A stretch of DNA of 64,000 bases, from positions 2,976,001 to 3,040,000 of the forward strand of contig CANUEZ040000191.1 of NCBI GenBank assembly GCA_948099385.1, read 5' to 3'. Shown piece by piece: positions 25,401 to 35,161 of the stretch; position 1 is the stretch's first letter, and each line of letters starts with the position of its first letter. Origin of the DNA: Fasciola hepatica (taxonomy: Eukaryota; Platyhelminthes; Trematoda; Plagiorchiida; Fasciolidae). The notes under the pieces were generated by a model. It did not search any database and was not told the DNA's origin. It was given only the letters and a program-made list of their open reading frames with translations. A program made the position numbers and the translations under genes.

Positions 25401-27098
25401 CTTGTGATTTGGGTGTTTGACTGACATTCGTTCACCCCAACCCTTGTTCGTGTCCCCGTATGGGCTCTGTCCATGTGCCATGCTCATGATTCCCTTAGCG
25501 GATCAAACAGCTGTACAGTGCTCCCATCATTTTCAATGGTCAGTTCAGTGTTCAAGCTGCATAGAGAATCATATTATACAAATCTACTCTGCTACTGCTC
25601 TATTGCATTGTCTGAGCAATCTGTGTGGATTGTTCATAAGGGAATGCCTTGGTTTTACTTAGGCCCATAAATAGAGAAGTGATGGAACATAGGATTGGAT
25701 CGGTGTGCGAGAATTTGGTTCTCACCGTTCAAAGCGAAAGCGAAATCCGAAGCCAGTTTAGGGAGTGCGCTATATCATGTAGTGTATATGTTGAACAAAT
25801 CGTTGAGACCCATATCGGATAGCCTTGTGGTTTGGGTGTTCGACTGACATTCGTTCACCCCAACCCTTGTTCGTGTCCCCGTGTGGGCTCTGTCCATGTG
25901 CAATGCTCATGATTCCCTTAGCGGATCAAACAGCTGTACAGTGCTTCCATCATTTTCAATGGTCAGTTCAGTGTTCAAGCTGCATGGAAAATCATATTAT
26001 ACAAATCTACTCTGCTACTGCTCAATTGCATTGTATGAGCAATCTGTGTGGGGATTGTTCATAAGGGAAAGCCTTGGTTTTACTCAGGCCCATAAATAGA
26101 GAAGTGATGGAACATAGGATTGGATCGGTGTGCGAGAATTTGGTTGTTACCGTTCAAAGCGAAAGCGAAAGCCGAAGCCAATTTGGGGATTGTGCTATAT
26201 CATGTAGTGTATATGTTGAACGAAGCGTTGAGACCCATATCGGATAGCCTTGTGATTTGGGTGTTTGACTGACATTCGTTCACCCCAACCCTTGTTCGTG
26301 TCCCCGTATGGGCTCTGTCCATGTGCAATGCTCATGATTCCCTTAGCGGATCAAACAGCTGTAGAGTGCTCCCATCATTTTCAATGGTCAGTTCAGTGTT
26401 CAAGCTGCATAGAGAATCATATTATACAAATCTACTCTGCTACTGCTCTATTGCATTGTCTGAGCAATCTGTGTGGATTGTTCACAAGGGAATACCTTGG
26501 TTTTACTTAGGCCCATAAATAGAGAAGTGATGGAACATAGGATTGGATCGGTGTGCGAGAATTTGGTTGTTACCGTTCAAAGCGAAAGCGAAAGCCGAAG
26601 CCAATTTGGGGATTGTGCTATATCATGTAGTGTATATGTTGAACGAAGCGTTGAGACCCATATCGGATAGCCTTGTGATTTGGGTGTTTGACTGACATTC
26701 GTTCACCCCAACCCTTGTTCGTGTCCCCGTATGGGCTCTGTCCATGTGCAATGCTCATGATTCCCTTAGCGGATCAAACAGCTGTACAGTGCTCCCATCA
26801 TTTTCAATGGTCAGTTCAGTGTTCAAGCTGCATGGAGAATCATATTATACAAATCTACTCTGCTACTGCTCTATTGCATTGTATGAGCAATCTGTGTGGG
26901 GATTGTTCATAAGGGAATGCCTTGGTTTTACTTAGGCCCATAAATAGAGAAGTGATGGAACATAGGATTGGATCGGTGTGCGAGAATTTGGTTCTCACCG
27001 TAAACAGCCAAAGCGTAAGCCGAAGCCAATTTCGGGGATTGTGCTATATCATGTATTGTATATGTTGAACAAATCGTTGAGACCCATATCGGATAGCC
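22435..27098 (+). repeat. Hexamer HOR, diverged duplication at 2,542–2,544 bp
   Basis: Monomer starts: 22435, 22858, 23281, 23706, 24129, 24552, 24977, 25402, 25825, 26250, 26673. The order of rare variants repeats after six monomers: GATCAAAAAGCTG (near 22534 and 25076), GTTTAGGGAGTGCG (near 23213 and 25757), CATGGAAAATC (near 23440 and 25984) and GTCTGAGC with GAATACCTTGG (near 23909/23947 and 26459/26491). Differences are scattered, for example TCTCCAAGTGG only in the first copy and CTGTAGAGTGC or TTCACAAGGG only in the second. The unit therefore predates the near-identical trimers and tetramer to the left. The short monomers at 22858, 23706, 25402 and 26250 give an alternating length code. 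Confidence 0.72.
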
Positions 27099-29642
27099 TT
27101 GTGGTTTGGGTGTTCGACTGACATTCGTTCACCCCAACCCTTGTTCGTGTCCCCGTGTGGGCTCTGTCCATGTGCAAAGCTCATGATTCCCTTAGCGGAT
27201 CAAACAGCTGTACAGTGCTTCCATCATTTTCAATGGTCAGTTCAGTGTTCAAGCTGCATGGAGAATCATATTATACAAATCTACTCTGCTACTGCTCAAT
27301 TGCATTGTATGAGCAATCTGTGTGCATTGTTCATAAGGGAATGCCTTGGTTTTACTCAGGCCCATAAATAGAGAAGTGATGGAACATAGGATTGGATCGG
27401 TGTGCGAGAATTTGGTTGTTACCGTTCAAAGCGAAAGCGAAATCCGAAGCCAATTCGGGGATTGTGCTTTATCATGTAGTGTATATGTTGAACAAAGCGT
27501 TGCGACCCATATCGGATAGCCTTGTGGTTTGGGTGTTCGACTGACATTCGTTCACCCCAACCCTTGTTCGTGTCCCCGTGTGGGCTCTGTCCATGTGCAA
27601 TGCTCATGATTCTCTTAGCGGATCAAACAGCTGTACAGTGCTCCCATCTTTTTCAATGGTCAGTTCAGTGTTCAAGCTGCATAGAGAATCATATTATACA
27701 AATCTACTCTGCTACTGCTCAATTGCATTGTATGAGCAATCTGTGTGGGGATTGTTCATAAGGGAATGCCTTGGTTTTACTTAGGCCCATAAATAGAGAA
27801 GTGATGGAACATAGGATTGGATCGGTGTGCGAGAATTTGGTTCTCATCTTAAAAAGCCAAAGCTAAATCCGAAGCCAGTTTGGGGAGTGCGCTATATCAT
27901 GTATTGTATATGTTGAACAAATCGTTGAGACCCATATCGGATAGCCTTGTGGTTTGGGTGTTCTACTGACAATCGTTCACCCCAACCCTTGTTCGTGTCC
28001 CCGTGTGGGCTCTGTCCATGTGCAATGCTCATGATTCCCTTAGCGGATCAAACAGCTGTACAGTGCTTCCATCAATTTCAATGGTCAGTTTAGTGTTCAA
28101 GCTGCATGGAGAATCATATTATATAAATCTACTCTGCTACTGCTCTGTTGCATTGTATGAGCAATCTGTGTGGATTGTTCATAAGGGAATGCCTTGGTTT
28201 TACTCAGGCCCATAAATAGAGAAGTGATGGAACATAGGATTGGATCGGTGTGCGAGAATTTGGTTGTTACCGTTCAAAGCGAAAGCGAAAGCCGAAGCCA
28301 ATTTGGGGATTGTGCTATATCATGTATTGTATATGTTGAACGAAGCGTTGAGACCCATATCGGATAGCCTTGTGGTTTGGGTGTTCGACTGACATTCGTT
28401 CACCCCAACCCTTGTTCGTGTCCCCGTATGGGCTCTGTCCATGTGCAATGCTCATGATTCCCTTAGCGGATCAAACAGCTGTACAGTGCTTCCATAATTT
28501 TCAATGGTCAGTTCAGTGTTCAAGCTGCATGGAGAATCATATTATACAAATCTACTCTGCTACTGCTCTATTGCATTGTATGAGCAATCTGTGTGCATTG
28601 TTCATAAGGGAATGCATTGGTTTTACTCAGGCCCATAAATAGAGAAGTGATGGAACATAGGATTGGATCGGTGTGCGAGAATTTGGTTGTTACCGTTCAA
28701 AGCGAAAGCGAAATCCGAAGCCAGTTTGGGGAGTGCGCTATATCATGTAGTGTATATGTTGAACAAATCGTTGAGACCCATATCGGATAGCCTTGTGGTT
28801 TGGGTGTTCGACTGACATTCGTTCACCCCAACCCTTGTTCGTGTCCCCGTGTGGGCTCTGTCCATGTGCAATGCTCATGATTCCCTTAGCGGATCAAACA
28901 GCTGTACAGTGCTTCCATAATTTTCAATGGTAAGTTCAGTGTTCAAGCTGCATGGAGAATCATATTATACAAATCTACTCTGCTACTGCTCTATTGCATT
29001 GTATGAGCAGTCTGTGTGGGGATTGTTCATAAGGGAATGCCTTGGTTTTACTTAGGCCCATAAATAGAGAAGTGATGGAACATAGGATTGGATCGGTGTG
29101 CGAGAATTTGGTTGTTACCGTTCAAAGCGAAAGCGAAAGCCGAAGCCAATTTGGGGATTGTGCTATATCATGTATTGTATATGTTGAACGAAGCGTTGAG
29201 ACCCATATCGGATAGCCTTGTGATTTGGGTGTTTGACTGACATTCGTTCACCCCAACCCTTGTTCGTGTCCCCGTATGGGCTCTGTCCATGTGCAATGCT
29301 CATGATTCCCTTAGCGGATCAAACAGCTGTACAGTGCTTCCATAATTTTCAATGGTCAGTTCAGTGTTCAAGCTGCATGGAGAATCATATTATACAAATC
29401 TACTCTGCTACTGCTCTATTGCATTGTATGAGCAATCTGTGTGGGGATTGTTCATAAGGGAATGCCTTGGTTTTACTTAGGCCCATAAATAGAGAAGTGA
29501 TGGAACATAGGATTGGATCGGTGTGCGAGAATTGGGTTCACACCGTAAACAGCAAAAGCGAAAGCCGAATCCAATTTGGGGATTGTGCTATATCATGTAT
29601 TGTATATGTTGAACGAAGCGTTGAGACCCATATCGGATAGCC
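27099..29642 (+). repeat. Transition monomers where CATAATTTTC becomes common
   Basis: Monomer starts: 27099, 27522, 27947, 28370, 28793, 29218. Most monomers to the left have CATCATTTTC; here three in a row have CATAATTTTC (near 28494, 28917 and 29341). The only earlier case I noted is near 25101. Private changes: TGCAAAGCTC (27174), GATTCTCTTAGC and CATCTTTTTC (27608, 27647), CTCATCTTAAAAAGCC (27843) and TTCTACTGACAATCG (27961). The last is an intermediate between the left-type TTCGACTGACATTCG and the right-type TTCTATTGACAATCG. This stretch looks like the boundary between two subfamily domains. Confidence 0.7.
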
Positions 29643-31140
29643 TTGTGGTTTGTGTGTTCGACTGACATTCGTTCACCCCAACCCTTGTTCGTGTCCCCGT
29701 GTGGGCTCTGTCCATTTGCAGTGCTCATGATTCCCTTAGCGGATCAAACAGCTGTACAGTGCTTCCATCATTTTCAATGGTCAGTTCAGTGTTCAAGCTG
29801 CATAGAGAATCATATTATACAAATCTACTCTGCTACTGCTCTATTGCATTGTATGAGCAATCTGTGTGGGGATTGTTCATAAGGGAATACCTTGGTTGTA
29901 CATAGGCCCATAAATAGAGAAGTGATGGAACATAGGATTGGATCGGTGTGCGAGAATTTGGTTGTTACCGTTCAAAGCGAAAGCGAAAGCCGAAGCCAAT
30001 TTGGGGATTGTGCTATATCATGTATTGTATATGTTGAACGAAGCGTTGAGACCCATATCGGATAGCCTTGTGATTTGGGTGTTCGACTGACATTCGTTCA
30101 CCCCAACCCTTGTTCGTGTCCCCGTATGGGCTCTGTCCATGTGCAATGCTCATGATTCCCTTAGCGGATCAAACAGCTGTACAGTGCTCCCATCATTTTC
30201 AATGGTCAGTTCAGTGTTCAAGCTGCATAGAGAATCATATTATACAAATCTACTCTGCTACTGCTCTATTGCATTGTATGAGCAATCTGTGTGGGGATTG
30301 TTCATAAGGGAATGCCTTGGTTTTACTTAGGCCCATAAATAGAGAAGTGATGGAACATAGGATTGGATCGGTGTGCGAGAATTGGGTTCACACCGTAAAC
30401 AGCAAAAGCGAAAGCCGAAGCCAATTTGGGGATCGTGCTATATCATGTATTGTATATGTTGAACGAAGCGTTGAGACCCATATCGGATAGCCTTGTGGTT
30501 TGTGTGTTCGACTGACATTCGTTCACCCCAACCCTTGTTCGTGTCCCCGTGTGGGCTCTGTCCATGTGCAATGCTCATGATTCCCTTAGCGGATCAAACA
30601 GCTGTACAGTGCTTCCATCATTTTCAATGGTCAGTTCAGTGTTCAAGCTGCATGGAGAATCATATTATACAAATCTACTCTGCTACTGCTCTATTGCATT
30701 GTATGAGCAATCTGTGTGGATTGTTCATAAGGGAATGCCTTGGTTTTACTTAGGCCCATAAATAGAGAAGTGATAGAACATAGGATTGGATCGGTGTGCG
30801 AGAATTTGGTTGTTACCGTTCAAAGCGAAAGCGAAATCCGAAGCCAATTTGGGGATTGTGCTATATCATGTAGTGTATATGTTGAACAAAGCGTTGAGAC
30901 CCATATCGGATAGCCTTGTGGTTTGGGTGTTCGACTGACATTCGTTCACCCCAACCCTTGTTCGTGTCCCCGTGTGGGCTCTGTCCATGTGCAATGCTCA
31001 TGATTCCCTTAGCGGATCAAACAGCTGTACAGTGCTTCCATCATTTTCAATGGTCAGTTCAGTGTTCAAGCTGCATGGAGAATCATATTATACAAATCTA
31101 CTCTGCTACTGCTCTATTGCATTGTATGAGCAATCTGTGT

Positions 31141-31144
31141 GGGG
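31141..31144 (+). other. GG/GGGG length polymorphism that defines 423- versus 425-bp monomers
   Basis: In the long form the sequence reads CTGTGTGGGGATTG (also CTGTGTGTGGATTG); in the short form it reads CTGTGTGGATTG or CTGTGTGCATTG. The 2-bp difference at this single site accounts for almost all monomer length variation in the window. Short forms occur for example at the monomers starting 371, 2494, 3767, 5465, 6738, 7161, 8434, 8857 and 63572. Long forms make up most of the rest. Replication slippage in the GT/GG run is a plausible origin. Because it recurs in a fixed order inside multimer blocks, it works as a bar code for tracing HOR units. It also shifts the reading frame between monomers, which argues against coding function. 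Confidence 0.9.
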
Positions 31145-31245
31145 ATTGTTCATAAGGGAATGCCTTGGTTTTACTCAGGCCCATAAATAGAGAAGTGATG
31201 GAACATAGGATTGGATCGGTGTGCGAGAATTTGGTTGTTACCGTT

Positions 31246-31270
31246 CAAAGCGAAAGCGAAAGCCGAAGCC
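31246..31270 (+). repeat. Purine-rich hexanucleotide microrepeat (GAAAGC)n inside each monomer
   Basis: Each monomer contains AAAGCGAAAGCGAAAGCC followed by GAAGCC, a degenerate run of about four 6-bp units in the variable tail; the coordinates given are in the representative monomer. This is the most polymorphic part of the unit. Some monomers replace the upstream TTGTTACCGTTCAAAGCG by TTCTCACCGTAAAAAGCC (for example 1963, 21905, 35046, 36329) or TTCACACCGTAAACAGC (for example near 29537, 30387, 31658, 32931). The pentamer block near 39.7 kb replaces the repeat itself with an AACCAATTTCAAACCC sequence. Local slippage plus conversion is the simplest explanation. Confidence 0.8.
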
Positions 31271-34200
31271 AATTTGGGGATTGTGCTATATCATGTATTG
31301 TATATGTTGAACGAAGCGTTGAGACCCATATCGGATAGCCTTGTGATTTGGGTGTTCGACTGACATTCGTTCACCCCAACCCTTGTTCGTGTCCCCGTAT
31401 GGGCTCTGTCCATGTGCAATGCTCATGATTCCCTTAGCGGATCAAACAGCTGTACAGTGCTCCCATCATTTTCAATGGTCAGTTCAGTGTTCAAGCTGCA
31501 TAGAGAATCATATTATACAAATCTACTCTGCTACTGCTCTATTGCATTGTATGAGTAATCTGTGTGGATTGTTCATAAGGGAATGCCTTGGTTTTACTTA
31601 GGCCCATAAATAGAGAAGTGATGGAACATAGGATTGGATCGGTGTGCGAGAATTGGGTTCACACCGTAAACAGCAAAAGCGAAAGCCGAAGCCAATTTGG
31701 GGATTGTGCTATATCATGTATTGTATATGTTGAACGAAGCGTTGAGACCCATATCGGATAGCCTTGTGGTTTGTGTGTTCGACTGACATTCGTTCACCCC
31801 AACCCTTGTTCGTGTCCCCGTGTGGGCTCTGTCCATGTGCAATGCTCATGATTCCCTTAGCGGATCAAACAGCTGTACAGTGCTTCCATCATTTTCAATG
31901 GTCAGTTCAGTGTTCAAGCTGCATGGAGAATCATATTATACAAATCTACTCTGCTACTGCTCTATTGCATTGTATGAGCAATCTGTGTGGGGATTGTTCA
32001 TAAGGGAATGCCTTGGTTTTACTTAGGCCCATAAATAGAGAAGTGATAGAACATAGGATTGGATCGGTGTGCGAGAATTTGGTTGTTACCGTTCAAAGCG
32101 AAAGCGAAATCCGAAGCCAATTTGGGGATTGTGCTATATCATGTAGTGTATATGTTGAACAAAGCGTTGAGACCCATATGGGATAGCCTTGTGGTTTGGG
32201 TGTTCGACTGACATTCGTTCACCCCAACCCTTGTTCGTGTCCCCGTGTGGGCTCTGTCCATGTGCAATGCTCATGATTCCCTTAGCGGATCAAACAGCTG
32301 TACAGTGCTTCCATCATTTTCAATGGTCAGTTCAGTGTTCAAGCTGCATGGAGAATCATATTATACAAATCTACTCTGCTACTGCTCTATTGCTTTGTAT
32401 GAGCAGTCTGTGTGGGGATTGTTCATAAGGGAATGCCTTGGTTTTACTTAGGCCCATAAATAGAGAAGTGATGGAACATAGGATTGGATCGGTGTGCGAG
32501 AATTTGGTTGTTACCGTTCAAAGCGAAAGCGAAAGCCGAAGCCAATTTGGGGATTGTGCTATATCATGTATTGTATATGTTGAACGAAGCGTTGAGACCC
32601 ATATCGGATAGCCTTGTGATTTGGTTGTTTGACTGACATTCGTTCACCCCAACCCTTGTTCGTGTCCCCGTATGGGCTCTGTCCATGTGCAATGCTCATG
32701 ATTCCCTTAGCGGATCAAACAGCAGTACAGTGCTTCCATCATTTTCAATGGTCAGTTCAGTGTTCAAGCTGCATGGAGAATCATATTATACAAATCTACT
32801 CTGCTACTGCTCTATTGCATTGTATGAGTAATCTGTGTGGATTGTTCATAAGGGAATGCCTTGGTTTTACTTAGGCCCATAAATAGAGAAGTGATGGAAC
32901 ATAGGATTGGATCGGTGTGCGAGAATTGGGTTCACACCGTAAACAGCAAAAGCGAAAGCCGAAGCCAATTTGGGGATTGTGCTATATCATGTATTGTATA
33001 TGTTGAACGAAGCGTTGAGACCCATATCGGATAGCCTTGTGGTTTGTGTGTTCGACTGACATTCGTTCACCCCAACCCTTGTTCGTGTCCCCGTGTGGGC
33101 TCTGTCCATGTGCAATGCTCATGATTCCCTTAGCGGATCAAACAGCTGTACAGTGCTCCCATCATTTTCAATGGTCAGTTCAGTGTTCAAGCTGCATGGA
33201 GAATCATATTATACAAATCTACTCTGCTACTGCTCTATTGCATTGTATGAGCAATCTGTGTGGGGATTGTTCATAAGGGAATGCCTTGGTTTTACTTAGG
33301 CCCATAAATAGAGAAGTGATAGAACATAGGATTGGATCGGTGTGCGAGAATTTGGTTGTTACCGTTCAAAGCGAAAGCGAAATCCGAAGCCAATTTGGGG
33401 ATTGTGCTATATCATGTAGTGTATATGTTGAACAAAGCGTTGAGACCCATATGGGATAGCCTTGTGGTTTGGGTGTTCGACTGACATTCGTTCACCCCAA
33501 CCCTTGTTCGTGTCCCCGTGTGGGCTCTGTCCATGTGCAATGCTCATGATTCCCTTAGCGGATCAAACAGCTGTACAGTGCTTCCATCATTTTCAATGGT
33601 CAGTTCAGTGTTCAAGCTGCATGGAGAATCATATTATACAAATCTACTCTGCTACTGCTCTATTGCTTTGTATGAGCAGTCTGTGTGGGGATTGTTCATA
33701 AGGGAATGCCTTGGTTTTACTTAGGCCCATAAATAGAGAAGTGATGGAACATAGGATTGGATCGGTGTGCGAGAATTTGGTTGTTACCGTTCAAAGCGAA
33801 AGCGAAAGCCGAAGCCAATTTGGGGATTGTGCTATATCATGTATTGTATATGTTGAACGAAGCGTTGAGACCCATATCGGATAGCCTTGTGATTTGGTTG
33901 TTTGACTGACATTCGTTCACCCCAACCCTTGTTCGTGTCCCCGTATGGGCTCTGTCCATGTGCAATGCTCATGATTCCCTTAGCGGATCAAACAGCAGTA
34001 CAGTGCTTCCATCATTTTCAATGGTCAGTTCAGTGTTCAAGCTGCATGGAGAATCATATTATACAAATCTACTCTGCTACTGCTCTATTGCATTGTATGA
34101 GCAATCTGTGTGGGGATTGTTCATAAGGGAATGCCTTGGTTCTACTTAGGCCCATAAATAGAGAAGTGATGGAACATAGGATTGGATCGGTGTGCGAGAA

Positions 34201-35161
34201 TTTGGTTGTTACCGTTCAAAGCGAAAGCGAAAGCCGAAGCCAATTTGGGGATTGTGCTATATCATGTATTGTATATGTTGAACGAAGCGTTGAGACCCAT
34301 ATCGGATATCCTTGTGGTTTGTGTGTTCGACTGACATTCGTTCACCCCAACCCTTGTTCGTGTCCCCGTGTGGGCTCTGTCCATGTGCAGTGCTCATGAT
34401 TCCCTTAGCGGATCAAACAGCTGTACAGTGCTTCCATCATTTTCAATGGTCAGTTCAGTGTTCAAGCTGCATGGAGAATCATATTATACAAATCTACTCT
34501 GCTACTGCTCTATTGCATTGTATGAGCAATCTGTGTGTGGATTGTTCATAAGGGAATGCCTTGGTTTTACTTAGGCCCATAAATAGAGAAGTGATGGAAC
34601 ATAGGATTGGATCGGTGTGCGAGAATTTGGTTGTTACCGTTCAAAGCGAAAGCGAAAGCCGAAGCCAATTTGGGGATTGTGCTATATCATGTATTGTATA
34701 TGTTGAACGAAGCGTTGAGACCCATATCGGATAGCCTTGTGATTCGGGTGTTTGACTGACATTCGTTCACCCCAACCCTTGTTCGTGTCCCCGTATGGGC
34801 TCTGTCCATGTGCAATGCTCATGATTCCCTTAGCGGATCAAACAGCTGTACAGTGCTCCCATCATTTTCAATGGTCAGTTCAGTGTTCAAGCTTCATAGA
34901 GAATCATATTATACAAATCTACTCCACTACTGCTCAATTGCATTGTATGAGCAATCTGTGTGGGGATTGTTCATAAGGGAATGCCTTGGTTTTACTCAGG
35001 CCCATAAATAGAGAAGTGATGGAACATAGGATTGGATCGGTGTGCGAGAATTTGGTTCTCACCGTAAAAAGCCAAAGCGAAAGCCGAAGCCAATTTGGGG
35101 ATTGTGCTATATCATGTATTGTATATGTTGAACGAAGCGTTGAGACCCATATCGGATAGCC

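Larger units (their letters stand above)
30916..31340 (+). repeat. Representative 425-bp monomer (reference for internal coordinates)
   Basis: Chosen because it carries the commonest base at nearly every variable site. Internal landmarks, counted from its first base: 1–40 junction segment with TTGGGTG and CACCCC; 27–225 conserved core, with CAGCTGTACAG at about 107–117; ATTGC…GCAAT flanking a 9-nt spacer just before the length polymorphism; 226–229 GGGG, which is GG in 423-bp monomers; CCCATAAATAG shortly after; 331–355 purine-rich GAAAGC microrepeat; about 377–391 hyphenated palindrome CATGTA-nnn-TATATG; then a variable run into CATATCGGATAGCC. CAGCTG and TGTACA occur once per monomer in nearly every copy, so they are natural markers of the period. 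No Pol II or Pol III promoter that I would trust is present. Confidence 0.9.
29643..35161 (+). repeat. Trimer HOR (1,273 bp), about four irregular rounds
   Basis: Monomer starts: 29643, 30068, 30493, 30916, 31341, 31764, 32189, 32614, 33037, 33462, 33887, 34312, 34737. A repeating order is visible: a GTTTGTGTGTTCG monomer (30493, 31764, 33037; also 29643, 34312 and 35162), a standard monomer, then a CCGTATGGG monomer. 31883–32828 matches 33156–34101 with no difference noticed. Shared markers: ATATGGGATAGCC (near 32176 and 33449), TTGCTTTGTATGAGCAG (32390 and 33663), GATTTGGTTGTTTG (32617 and 33890) and AACAGCAGTACAG (32718 and 33991). The TTCACACCGTAAACAGC cassette lies in the tails near 29537, 30387, 31658 and 32931. 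GTGATAGAAC occurs at about 30770, 32043, 33316 and 35441. Confidence 0.85.

Noticed and set aside
30925..30952. Pol III-like A box (TAGCCTTGTGG) and B box (TGTTCGACTGA) near the junction, suggesting a tRNA or SINE origin
   Set aside because: The two elements are only a few bases apart, far less than in tRNA genes or tRNA-derived SINEs. The B-box match fails at its last positions, and no cloverleaf can be folded around it.
30925..30952. Hairpin from GGGTG…CACCC at the monomer junction as a functional element
   Set aside because: Only five pairs with a 17-nt loop, and the arm is broken without compensation in the GTTTGTGTG monomers (30493, 31764, 33037, 34312, 35162).
30916..31340. CENP-B box (TTCG-n4-A-n2-CGGG pattern) on either strand
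   Set aside because: TTCGTTCACCCC and CCCCGTGTGGGC look superficially similar, but neither matches the required core spacing and bases. No canonical box is present in the representative monomer.
30916..31340. Monomer as an internal dimer of two ~212-bp halves
   Set aside because: The halves share only short matches such as GGGGATTGT (twice, about 135 bp apart), not an aligned duplication.
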